Source of the DNA: Anas platyrhynchos | Taxonomy: Eukaryota; Chordata; Aves; Anseriformes; Anatidae | Reading direction: 5' to 3' | DNA: 64,000 nucleotides | Assembly (NCBI RefSeq): GCF_047663525.1 | Contig: NC_092588.1 | Coordinates: forward strand, 106,163,001 to 106,227,000 | In this document: positions 39,301 through 51,359 of the stretch, piece after piece | Position numbering within the stretch: position 1 is the stretch's first letter | Layout: every line of letters starts with the position of its first letter | Notes under the pieces: model-generated | Database searches by the model: none | What the model was told of the DNA's origin: nothing | The model's input: the letters and a program-made list of their open reading frames with translations, nothing else | Program-made: the position numbers and the translations under genes

Positions 39301-42300
39301 TTGGAATTGTTTGCAAGTTTTATCTTGGTATTCCAAAGTTGGGAGACCTATATGGTGTCATAGAGAAACAGTAAAGGTTTAAATGGAAGTTTGGGGAGTC
39401 CATTTCCTCAAATTTTGAAATACCACATGTGATTTCGTGAATTTGAAGTGATTTTAACTTGCTATAAGGAGACTGAAGCAAGTAAAGAGGGACTCCACAG
39501 GAAATAGTAAAGATTACCTGCTACCTTCTTGGGATTCAGTAGTACAGGAGAGTTGATTGTCTGAACAGAAGTTTATATTTTGGTTATCTGAAAAATGCAT
39601 AGTCTGCCCAAAGGCTACCTGGCAATAAAATGTACAATTTTTACTTCTTCATTCTTTGCCCACCATTCACTGGGAATGGTGACTCTAAAGAAGAATGGTA
39701 TTTGGGAGTGTGTGAGAGGGGCAGGAAGGACTCGTGCCATGTAGGAGCCTCTGAGGTCATTGGATTTAACAAATACAGTATGACAAATGTGGTCATAGGA
39801 TATGGGGAAGACAGCCAACACAATTTAGTACATGGCAGGGAGACTCAAAACTCAAACAGTCTGAAAATAAGAAGTTTGAAATGTTTTGAGGTGCTTCATC
39901 CTGAAACTTCTATAATACATCTCCAATGGCAAGTCACACAAGTGAGTAACAGGCTGTGTATGTCAGGTGGAGTGCAGGATGGCTCAAAGGAATTCAAGAA
40001 ATGATCTGAGATTGAAGAGCTCTTGAAAGTTAGACTAAAATCTTCTGTATTATTGCCTCACCTGCCATAATTTAGACTTACCTTTATACTCCAAAATATC
40101 CTGAAAAGTGACATGTGACAGGTGTGTATATAAGCATTGCAAAACAGATCTTAATTGGAAATCTCTGCCTAAAGAAATCCTTGCAGTTCAGGACTGTCGC
40201 TGACTAGAGTGTGACCGAACATGTCAGCATTTATCAGTGTGTGCAAACAGCAGCAGAAGAGACTAATTGATTTTGGTGTGTATTCAATCAATAGTACATC
40301 TTGGCCACGATTGAAAATTGTCAGGGAAGTTGTGACATGGTCACAAGAGTCTCCTATCACTAGTAGATAAATAGTAGATAAGTAGTAGATAAAAATAGAT
40401 AAATTCTAGATAAATACTACTATTCAAAGACTGTTGGGTTTCTGTCATTTTAGCCTTTATAGATGTCTGGTTTCTGCTGCATTCCCAGCAGCAAAAAGCT
40501 TCCTATTTAATTAACGCTGTTCTCAGCTTTTACTAACAGTCTGAAGACCAGGTCTTTGTTGTCTTAGGATTTTTGGAGGCAGTAGTGCAGTTCCTTGAGC
40601 AGAGGGAAAGTAACCCTGTTGCAGCTATCTTGGGTAAGGCCAGGTCCCTCTTTCTCAACTCTGTTGCCCAGGAGGGACAAGAGGAGCTTGATGAGTAGAG
40701 CTTGATCCTCATCCCATTCTCTCAGTTCTTTCCCAAGCCATCAGCTCTTTGAGGATGGTATCCTGGCTGCATAGGCTGAGAGGATCCCAGCAGTAGCCAG
40801 GCTCCTTGTTCCCTTATAATCCCTCCAACCTGTGGTTGTATCACTCCTAGAATAACTAGAGGGGCCCAGGAAAATAAAAACGAGTCCTGGCATTGTCACA
40901 GAGACTGAGCTTACCACTGCGTTGCTGCCTGAGCCTAGAAGTGGCACGTCTCCTTTCACCCTGTGGTGACAGCGGTGCGTTGCAGCGTGAGCCTAGCCGC
41001 TGTACAACTGCTGCCACTGCTTTGAGCAGTGTTTGCACAGTTCCCCTTTATTCCTCAGTAAGCACTGTGCTGCCTCTGCAGAGCAGGCCAACAACCAGAA
41101 CTGTCCAGTTACATGCTGGAAGGCAGGATGTCTGGTGTCATGCTGCGTGAAATTAGTTCCCCAAAAAGGACAACGGGAAACTTTGCAGCAGGACCCTATT
41201 GCAGCTGGCAATGTGGAGCCTTTCAGCACCCTTTCAGCACCCATCTCAAGCCCAGGTGAGTGTTCTTGTAGGACCTACTGTTGCCTCCTCCAGAGCTACT
41301 CTCAGTGAGAGGAAGGCGGGGCAATTAAAACAAGGGCAGACTCTGTTAACTACCAGCAGTAAAACTGCATCAAACCTACTGCTCCTTGCTCCTGGGGCAG
41401 CGAACATGCCATGCACTGTAAAAGCACCCAGTAAAAGGCAGGGTTGTAGAAGACAAACTGCAAGCAGGGGAAGAGAAAAAAAAAACATCTCCATTTCACA
41501 GGTTCAGAAGGAAGGCATGGGTCCAAAAAACCATCCACAGTCACCTGTGTGCTGGACTTGAGCTGGGATACAGCACAGAAGCACGAGCACTTTGATTTGC
41601 TCCATCACGGCACTTCAAGGAAGCGGGCGATGTCTCTGGGCCACTACTGATGCCTCATTCTGCAGTTTTTCCTTGCAAGGATTCTGGATGAACGAAGGCT
41701 TTCCTTCTGCTGTAACTGCCTGGAGGTTCTCCCAACCTTTCTTTCCCCTCCCATTTCTCCAGGTGGATTAAATTGTTCAGTCAGAAAGCATGAGTATAAT
41801 GCCAGGAAGCTAGGAATCCTAACACCACCAAATGGTAATTGCTTCATGCTTCAGGCCATATTAGTTCCAGCACGGACAGACCCTCAGCTGGGGATGACCA
41901 AGTGCCAGCAGCTCCCAGCACCGTGACTGACCGCATGGTTTTCCAGCTCCTGCTTTGAAGAGAGGATTTATCCACCAAAATGAATTGGAAATTCCCTCTT
42001 GCAATCTTGAGAGGAGCGAGGTACTTCATGTTACCAATTGCCACCCACCTTCCACCAGGCACTGACGGTAACATGGAATAGTGGGCCTGGGCTTTTACTC
42101 TTGGGCATAAGGATTTGCTAACCCAAAATCTCTTGTTCTGTCAGTGCTGTAAGGTATCAAGTTCTGGGGGAATGACTAAGCTCTGAATTATTGAAGCCTG
42201 GTGACTCAGTCTGTGTTGCGCCAGCCTGGTTTCCTCATTCCCCCATCTCTCTAAAAAGCAGCAGTCTTTCCAGATCATGCTGATACTTTTAGCAATATTT

Positions 42301-43089
42301 AACTAACTTCTTTTTAGTTTCAGGGTCTGCTTTGAAAACACTAGCCTTAACAATCATTTTAACTCTTAGTTTCCTAAAAATAAAATAATAATTTAAAAAT
42401 AAATCACTCTTAAAATGTTACATCCAGATACAGTCTGGCTCTCAGCATGAAGCTTCCCTGAAGTCATGGCATGCATACAGCAAATTCAATGCAAAAGTAA
42501 TAATCTCAGTTTGCATAAAAACCACCCTAACTGGAATAAAAAGAAACACCCCCCCCCCCACCAAAACCTAAATAGTAAAATAGTAAAATAGGAAATAAAA
42601 TTTGTAGAATTACCTTTTAGGCACATAGCTAAACACGCATGCAGTATGAAAAAGGGTAGTAATGTCTTTAATTCTATAATGGCTCTAGAAAATTCTGTAG
42701 CAGTGATAGAATTTTCTACTAAGTTACATTCACTGGTTTAAAAGTATTAAGGCCATTACTAATATTCTATTGGATTTTACTTAATGTACTCTATATTTTA
42801 CTTACAGAGTACAGTTTAATTGAGACTAGAATTTCAGAGATGTTTTCACGTGTTTTCTGTGCTGCTCCCTGTAAATCTGGTTATTTACAGGTTAAGTGCC
42901 CAGAAACAAGGAGGTCACAACATGAAATACGTTCAAAAACCTGGAATTAATTTGATAACTTCAGTAAATCTTCAGTAGTCAACATGTAAAATATCACTTT
43001 AGAATATGAGTTACAAAATGTAGTACCCTAGTATATCAATAATTGTAAATCACTAAAAATTAAATTAATGTGTTAATGAGGACCCCAAA
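39301..43089. other. Intergenic stretch between convergent genes
   Basis: Nothing coding is recognised. 40365-40425 carries degenerate tandem tagata(a/g)-type units. 40560-42130 is distinctly richer in G+C than its flanks and open in several frames on both strands, which suggests composition rather than a gene. A nine-C run lies near 42551-42560. Confidence 0.5.
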
Positions 43090-43095
43090 TTTAAT
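43090..43095 (-). terminator. Candidate poly(A) signal ATTAAA for TMEM14C
   Basis: TTTAAT on the plus strand, about 740 bases downstream of the TMEM14C stop. I see no closer AATAAA on the minus strand, so a 3' UTR of this length is plausible but unproven. Confidence 0.3.
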
Positions 43096-43835
43096 CTTCT
43101 TCCATTTAAAATGTATTTTTAAACACCATGAAAAGACAACATTTGTATAGCAGTTCACTGCACAGACTTCCACTGAGGTAGGAACATGAAGGTAAGGTTA
43201 AAAAAAAAAAAAACAGAGAGAAAAGATAACCTTTGTCTCCCATACAGACAGAAAGAATACAAAAACATCAAGTAAAGGTTTGTAATAAGTTTTACTTGTA
43301 AAAAAAGCAACATTTTAGCGTCATAAAAAGGTAGGATCTGTTCGGTGTTATAGACATAATGCATTTTCTACTCAGAATACAGCAGGTAAAGTGTGCTGTA
43401 ATACTCACTATAAAAGGCATGAGATACAGTGCTGTACTGAGAACATTTCTGCTGGTGACACTTTGTGGGTACTTTCTAGATTGCAGGTCCTGTGTACTTC
43501 ATACACATCATCAGTATACTTTAGAATATAAAAAATCGGAAGTGTTAAACACTGAAATGTATTTCAAAAAAATAAAACCAGGACCAAATTTTTTGCTACT
43601 CAGTCATAGCTCTACCAGATCACTGAAATAAATGGCACCTTGTATGTCTTGTACTGTCCGCTAGAAGATAGTAACTATCCACCCCATCATTATTCTTTCC
43701 ATTAAAAAAAAGAAAAAAAAAAAGGAAAAAACAGTAAGCTGTCTTCATGTAGAAAACTGCTTCAGATTTTTTCTACATTCATACAGCTTCATTATTAGGT
43801 TTCCTTATCCAGATATTAAGTTGTAAAGTGAACAG

Positions 43836-46800
43836 TTACTTTTCATGGGGCTTATCCACCATCTTCAGTGCTAATCTTCCAACCATCAGCAAACTGTGTA
43901 AGGGGAAAAACACTTGGTCAGTTCACAGAATTAATAACAATTTGCCAATCCATTTTGAGATACTTCCACATAAGTGATGCATAGAAAGAAAAAAAGATGT
44001 ACAGAGTACTTATCTCAGTATAATTAAGAAAAAAAAATCACATACAGGAGATTAAAAAATAAATTTTAAGAAGTATACTGTGTTGTACCTGACACCAGCA
44101 ATTAGCCCTGCAGGCATGAATTTTCCAGAGTTGTAAAACCTTGCTCCCATCACGGCAGTCAATGTTCCAGACGTAACTTAAATGAGAGATTAAAGAGTCC
44201 AGTCAGTAGAGGTGCATGCGTGTGACAGAGATGCTACAATTCAGAACAGAACAGAGATAAGTAGTATCATCAAGTAAAAAAGGTAATTTGATGTGATGGA
44301 CAAAAAGAGGCAATAAATTGTGTAAATTTTGGAACACCGCAGTACATGAGGAATAGGTATTATAAGCTGAGTTCATGCCAGTTGAGGCCTGACCATGCAG
44401 TTTTTGACCTAGCCAGTAGATGTGGAAGTGAAAGTGGACTGTACTGAAGACACTGTTAAAGTAGAGAGAAATGCTGGGCCTTCTCCTTTCACTTCTGACT
44501 TTTCTATGGCAAAGAGCTAGGTGCTACATCACAGCTTCAGCAAACAAATGCTCTGGTCAGTAGCACTTTAAGCACTAAGCACTGACTCAGCAGTTTGCTT
44601 CTCAAAGTCAGGGAAGCTGCAGTTCTGAAAAGAAGGAAGAAGAAACTGCATTACTGTAGCTTCCTTCTCTGCTGAGTCTCCCCAAATGGAGCAAAACCTT
44701 TGTAATTCCACACATATAAACAAAATCAATCACAGTCTCTACCATTTTCAGCAAACAGTGGATGCCCACATGTACCTGAGATACAGCAGCCTAACAAGTG
44801 TCAGGCATCAGCTGTGCTGCTGGAATTATCTACATATATTCTCAGCCTATTTCAGTGGCAAGGTACCCTAACTTGCTAGCGAGCGAGAAAAGCTCGTGTT
44901 ATTCTGCAAGTGGCATGAGCTTTAAGTGTAACATGGTTGAAGTGATAGTGATAGCATGCTAACGTATCCTAACTTGGTGGCAACCCTGAGCTCTGCATGG
45001 TAAATGGCAGAAAGTTAAAAGCTGCATTTTGGAGATTGTGCATGGTATGGTGCCAATCTTTTAAACACCAAATGTTTACTTTTTTTTTTTTTTTTTTTCC
45101 CCCGAAGGATGTGAAATAATGGCATTTGGTTTGATTTTTTTTTTAACCATGTAAGTTTCACTTTATCCTAGCACACATTTTCCTTCACTAGCAGTAGGTT
45201 TTTTCATGTCCATAAGACAAGCTGTAATGATGGATAACAGGTATTTTCATCTCCTGTTGAGAAGCAAAAAGATGAGATGTCACCCAGAACACTTTATATT
45301 TCTTTAAAAAGGGATGCAGGAAAGCAGGAACGTAGTGAGAAATACTAAGCAAGACACACAAAGACAAGCAGATCTTCCACTTGCATTCTCAATAGTTCTT
45401 AAAAACAAAAAACCTAAATAACACCAGTGGCTCACATTCCAGGAAGAGCAATGGAGTTTGACCACTAAAAGAGATTTTCACCAAACACAAGTTTAAAGAT
45501 CTGATTGAAACTCAGTTTGTAGTCCCAACAGTTTAACATTTCTGCAAAGACTTTTAGGTACTCATTTTTAGTATCCAGTTGTTTTAGGGTAAATATAACT
45601 CCTTGCAACTAAAGCTCTAGAAGACTTACTCAGAGAAATCCAAACATTATTTGGATTCTGTGAGAGCTGATAGGCACCCAGTCCTGCCAAACTTCCAAAG
45701 AAGAGGCCAGCAGCTAGTGACGGGACACTACCTGGGTGAATAAGAGATAACACATTTATTAGAAGCTCACAAATAAACTTGTTCATGAGATTACTTGCTT
45801 TGTAAAACACTACCAATAACAAAAAAAAAAAATACAACACAGGCATTGATCATTATAAAGCAGACTGGGGGGGGACTGGGTTGTCTTCAAAGATTTTAAG
45901 ACCACACTGATCTGAATCAAGAACCACATTCAAACGATCTTGCATAAGATAAAATTAGCATTGGTATTTAACTCATTACCAGCAAAGCCACAAATACATT
46001 TATGATAGAAAGACTAGTGAGAAAAGCAAAAGAATTGGGGTCTTCTTTTGCAGACCAAAGCACGTTGCTTCAAGTAATGATTCTGGAACTGCTTGAAAAG
46101 CAGTAATGTAAAAAGGGATTAAATAGGAAGGGTTTAAGATCAGAAAAAGGACATGTGAACTGAACTGGGCAGGAGGGTATTCAGACAAATAAAGAGTTGT
46201 CAAATAAGACAGAGGAGTCAAATAGCCAGACTTTGGAATAAGCCTTCATAATGCTGAGCTACCATGAGACTGGCAATTTGTAGATGACATCAGGTAAGGA
46301 AATGGCACAACCTCTGCAAGCAGTGAATACTTTCAATAAGGCTAATGGAAAATTCAGGACTTAATGCTACTTGAGGTGGTCCTTTATATATTCAGTTTTT
46401 ATAGGTCACCATTAAAAGGACTCGAGGTTGCAGATCTACACTGATAAAGATCTCCTGGCATTGTTACAGGAGGAACACGTGCTGCTGCCAGAAAGTAATC
46501 ACTTTTCAGTCATCAGCAGAGCAGCTATAACATTGCTTCACATCCTGCTTTTAAAACAAACAGCAAGAGCTGAAGATAATGGGAAGCATCGCATTCTTGT
46601 ACACATGCAAAGACAGACACTCTAGTAAGCAGCTGCTCTGGACAGAACAGTTTAGCACCACCTTGTGGTAAATGCAATTCCTTCTGCATCCTGGGAGCCC
46701 TCAAAACGGCCATCAGATCCTTGAGTTTTACCTTGAGGCCCTGTTTAAGCACCTATGGCACATACGCTTACTAGGGCAAACATACCACCCCTGGCTCGGG

Positions 46801-48031
46801 AAGTTTCTGGGTCTCAAAACAACAATTCACTAATGGGAGAGAGGGGAAAATAAAATAAAATAAAAAAAATAAAATAAAAGAGACCTTGCCCTGGCCCTGT
46901 TCTCATATTCTTTCCAAGGTACATAATGTAGACTTGGCTGTACAAGAACAGAACACCTCAGGTTTATGGATGAAAGTTCAATTTTCTTTTGGTTTCTCCA
47001 ATTTATTAGTAGGGATGACAAAGTGGTGATCTTTTATTTTTATTTTTTTAATTTCCCTGCATGTCACCATACAAGCTCCCATTCCCCCTTCAAAAACCCC
47101 TTGACCTGAATTCCCTTCTTGCATCAGCATGACCACATCCTTCCATCTGGGAAGAGAAGGTAAGATATTGATCATTTCATAATGACCTCAGAGAAATACA
47201 GATGAAATCAGCTATTTAAGTTCTCAGTAGTGTCCCTCCTGCCCTAAGCTACGCTCAGAGCCCCAAGGCCGTAGGGAGCAGACTGGAGCAGGCGTTAGCA
47301 TCCATGTGGTCACACCTAGTGGTAAGGGTCTCATTGTCTTCAGCAAGGAAGGAAGAGAGAAGGAAGAGATTTAAGAGAGCTGAAAGGTTTTCAGAGTGGA
47401 AAGAGACAGCACTGCAGCAGGGAGAAATGCGCGGTTCTGCCTGGAGAAGGGCAAACTGGGCAGTGAAAGCAGGCCGGAGATGAAGCTTACGCTGGGGAGC
47501 CCAGGGAAGGAACAACTTCAGGGACTGATTTGCACTGCTCAGCTCTCCCTGGAAAAAGGATCCTTCTGAAAACCGTGCAGCTTGCAGCATACTGTTACCA
47601 CCACACATTAAAACGAGAATAAATCTTTAAGGGAAAAAATGATGCTGTCATTTAAAGGTAAAGAGCATTTATAGAGTGTTTAAAACAGCAGGGGGAAAGG
47701 GTTTCTGGAGCAAACTCCTGGCAGTTTATCTGAAGCACACAAGGCAGAGGCGGGGTATCAGCACCCACCCAAAGCAGCCTGTGAGCTTATCAGCCCAAAG
47801 CACCCACCGCACCCCACCAGCCCCAGGCTATCAGCACACAGCACAAGCTTCACATCTGCGCAGACCTCGAGGCAGGGGGCTTTCGTAGGAAGCCACCCAG
47901 CTCAGGCAAATTTGGGGGGGGGGGGGGGTGTTAGAAGGGGACCCCAGCACCATACCTGCTTTCGCGTAGCCGATGAGCCCTCCTGATGCCACCAGGGCAG
48001 CGTAGCCAAAGCCGAGCCAGTCCACAGCCAT
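43836..48031 (-). CDS. TMEM14C: TMEM14C, four-helix mitochondrial inner-membrane protein, complete
   Basis: Minus-strand exons: 47956-48031 (ATG at 48031), 45630-45731, 44089-44176, 43836-43893 (TAA). Together they make 324 bases and 107 residues, and every phase closes. TMEM14C supports transport of protoporphyrinogen IX into the matrix during heme synthesis in red-cell precursors. The product begins [18 protein letters not shown]. Hydrophobic segments lie at about 5-22, 30-48, 55-73 and 80-98, with family motifs [20 protein letters not shown] and [12 protein letters not shown]. It ends in DKPHEK. The SVPSLAAG and GKFMPAG motifs favour TMEM14C (or the mammalian TMEM14B duplicate) over TMEM14A. 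An acceptor (ttcttttccag) lies 8 bases before the ATG, so a noncoding first exon must lie upstream in the CpG-rich block. The gene is co-oriented with PAK1IP1. Confidence 0.92.
44177..45629 (-). other. TMEM14C introns
   Basis: Introns 43894-44088, 44177-45629 and 45732-47955. The second has a T/A-rich run near 45079-45105. The third holds an AAAAT-type simple repeat (46847-46879), and a 15-base G run lies at 47914-47928, 28 bases beyond the exon 1 donor. No exon-like or repeat-family sequence is recognised. Confidence 0.6.
46847..46879. repeat. (AAAAT)n simple repeat
   Basis: Repeated aaaat units with one longer A run, inside the largest TMEM14C intron. Confidence 0.9.
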
Positions 48032-48320
48032 GCTGGAAACTGGAAAAGAAATTGTGCTGAGGGGAGCTGGCTCTTAACATCGGAGGGGAAAAATGTGGGG
48101 AGAGGGGAATATTTTGCCGCAGGGAGGTCCTCCAGGAGGAAAACCTGCCCAAACCCTCCACCCCCAGCCCAAGCGATGCCCCCCCGGCTCGCTGGGGAGG
48201 GTCCCCGGGCTGTGCCCACCTGCCCGGGGCGCCCCGCTCACACAGCCCGGGGCGGAGCAGGCTGCGGAAGGGGAGGTGAGAGGGCAACGCGCCGCCCAAA
48301 ACTTCCCTTTTCCGCCTGTT
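47990..48320 (-). promoter_or_regulatory. CpG-rich promoter region of TMEM14C with noncoding first exon
   Basis: G+C-rich with clustered CpGs, upstream of the ATG on the minus strand. Possible donors for the noncoding exon are a GTGAGC at 48241-48236 and a GTGGGC near 48219-48214 (minus-strand reading). No TATA box is evident. Confidence 0.5.
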
Positions 48321-48399
48321 TTGGGAGGAAAGCCACAGCATCATCAACCAAAAAAATCTCGGGGCAGTCGACTGGCTGCGTTTAGCTTTCGTTGGTAGT

Positions 48400-51154
48400 T
48401 GCTGTGCAGCCCTGTTATGGGAAACGTGGGGGATTTCTGCACCTTACAAGATGGAAAACGTCTTGTCTAGATTTTTTTTTATTTTTTTTTAAATCGTTGA
48501 ATCTGTCTTTCTTTACTTCAGTGGTGCTGCAGGACTTAATCTAGCCGGCTATATGCATACACTTAGCCTTATAGGAGTCCCTGAGCTCAGCCGAGGGGCT
48601 TCTGCACCACCCTGTAACAGAGCAGCAAACATCACGGGGCTGTGCTGCCTGCAAACAACACGTTTTTTCTCTACAACACCTTTTTTCAGATCTTTGTGAA
48701 TTAGCCACATGATCACAAAGTATCACTTTAACTCCCTCTGTGGCCTAAGTGGTTGAAATGTAATTCTATTTCCCATAACAGTGCCTTAACCAACTTTATC
48801 TGTTAGCCCCTCTCCTGGAAGGGGTTGGCTTTGCTGTTGGGGCAGCATAAAGGCTGTGAGGTTCTCGTTTCACTGGCCTGTGATCCATATCCCAGCACTG
48901 GGGATCCCCAAGAGGGGGCTGCAGAGAAACTGGAAGAAACCCAGAGCTGCTGAACTCACCTGAGGCTCAGCTGAGAGGCTGTGTGCCAGGCGGCCCTGCC
49001 GTACAGTCATGGCTCCGTCTGCTTTACCAGGGCCATCCACGATCAGTTTCTGACACGGGAAGAGCTTCCTCACTGCTCTCTTGTTATATATAGAATAGAA
49101 AACATTCTGATGTGCATCAGAAAAAAAAAAAAAAAAAAAGAAAAAGGCAACGCACTGTTTAGTAGCTCAGCATTTACTCACCATGTATGAAATACGAGTT
49201 CTGCTTCCAGGCCCGCTTCTGCATTTCACCTAAGAAGCTGTTAACATTTGTTTTCTCTGCCCACAAACTGTTCTGAGCCTCATGAGATGCACGATTGTTC
49301 GTGCAAAGGGAGTTTGGATTTTTACAAATGGCTCACGTTTATTTGTAAGTCTGAACCTTAGAAACAAAAACCTGTGGAATTTTTGCTTTTTCATTCTTAA
49401 AATGATGAGCAGAGTGGGTTTTTCTTGGGGCTTGTGACAGCTTGCTTCTATAATTGTGACGGTCATGGCCATGAGCTCGTGTATTTAAAAATTCAAAAAA
49501 TGAAAATTGTTTTAACAGTGGCAGCCATTTTGTTGAGTACACACATACGATAAACACCTTAAAACAGGAATCTGGAAACAGTTAACAAAGTTTAAACGTA
49601 ACTGAGAGAAAAGTAAAAGTCTATACTTACTTACAGGAGTCTAGTTAACAGTTAAAAACCTGATTAGGTACCTTTCCTGACATGAATACAAACCATTTTG
49701 AAGTCCTACATTATTTGCCAGTGTTTGTGCACACACACATTTGGGGTATTATAAAAGTTAAAAAGCTGTGTAAGTTCAAACTGAAGTACAACTGAAACCT
49801 CTTTATTGGTGAATTAAACTGAGCTCATATAAATTAAGTATACTGAATATGGGGTTCTGATCTAACTAAGGGGAACAGTTACAAAAGCTAAATACAGACA
49901 TCTACCTTCAAGGAAATATTGCTATTGTCACATGAATAATTTTGTGACAGCCCAGATGATGCCCACTTTGTTTCAAGTGTCAGAGCTTACACAGAGTTAG
50001 GCTGGAGTTCATAAATTACTTTACAACCCACAGGCTGCATTCCTGTCTGAAGATCTCTCTCATTCTTCCTGATTTTCTCTTGCCTTTTCTCTAGCTACAT
50101 GAATAATGAAGAGCATACTATTATTAAAGTGAATCTGGATAAAGTCTAATTCCAACTACCTTTTGAAAACAGAAGAAATCATAACTACTCCAGCAATACA
50201 GAAAACAACATTAAAATACTTTAATTTAAAAGAAATAAAGAGATTTTTTCGTACAGCTATCTGACCTTGTCCTGCTCAACTTTGTTTTTGCCACTGTGTA
50301 TTTGTAAGAAGACTTCAGACAAAATCCTGTTCCCACTGACTGAGAAGGTCAGGAATTCACTTCTTAAGTACAAAACAGATGGCTGACATTTTATCAGAGG
50401 GACAAACATTTCAAGTGTTAATCAAATGTTTTTTTTTTTACAACATGGCTCAGATCAAGGACTTGAAAAAGTATGGGAACAGAGAACAGAAGGTGAAACC
50501 CTACTGACATAAACACATGCAATGTATTCTGACCAAAAGATTTCACTGATGTGAGCCCATAAAGCTAATCCATTCACCATACTTCATTAACATCAGTATT
50601 TTGGCAGTTCTTGGAAGTACATGGTGCAAATTTTTTATGAACTCATTTGAGATGGGAAAAATCAACTCCTGGAAAAAAAAGGGACCTAGACTGTATGTCA
50701 GGGTACAAGGACTTCAAAAATAATTAAATGCATGGAGTATACAGTAAAAAAACAAACAAACATTCTGCTTGTAAACCATATGTAAGACTCCATGTTGAGA
50801 ACTAAAAATATTTTTTTGTGAATACTTGAATGGAAAGTTTAAAGTAATTTTAAATTATTAAAATTATTTATTTTAATTTATTTAAAGCAATTAAAAAGTA
50901 TTTAAATCAATTTTAATGTTTCTTTTTACAGTAAGAGAATGCATGACAAAGGCAGATCCTATTCTGACTGAATTTCAGTAAATTTCTGACACAAAAATGA
51001 AAAACCATAGGTATCTTTAATATGAATTTAGCTGAGACATAAATGTACGTGAGACAGGTTTGGCTATTTTTATCATTTTAGCCGGCTATTTCAAAGTCAG
51101 TTAAATAGTGTATGCCGTTGTAAACATAAAAATATAAATATTTTATACCGTGAA
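48400..51154. other. Intergenic region between TMEM14C and PAK1IP1
   Basis: AT-rich, with A-rich tracts (e.g. 49121-49139) and an AT-rich stretch at 50850-50925. No coding exon, RNA gene or named repeat is recognised. Confidence 0.5.
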
Positions 51155-51160
51155 TTTATT
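51155..51160 (-). terminator. Candidate poly(A) signal AATAAA of PAK1IP1
   Basis: TTTATT on plus reads AATAAA on minus, 200 bases downstream of the PAK1IP1 stop. It is the first such hexamer after the stop. Confidence 0.6.
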
Positions 51161-51359
51161 TTTGCATCATTCTTTTAGGAAAAGTTGCCATCTCTTTTAC
51201 TACCTTCATGAATGACCAGTTTATCTGGGTAAAAAAAACTGATTACTTTTAATAATCATCTCAGTTCAGAGGTATTTGTCCTGCCAGAGGTTTACATCCT
51301 TGTAAAAACTACAGCAACACCAGCGTTTACTTCTTATTCAGGAGATAAAGTAGTTGCCT

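Noticed and set aside
40893..41561. Several overlapping open frames of 80-120 codons on both strands
   Set aside because: Open in too many frames at once, no recognisable domain and no convincing splice signals. Kept only as a composition anomaly.
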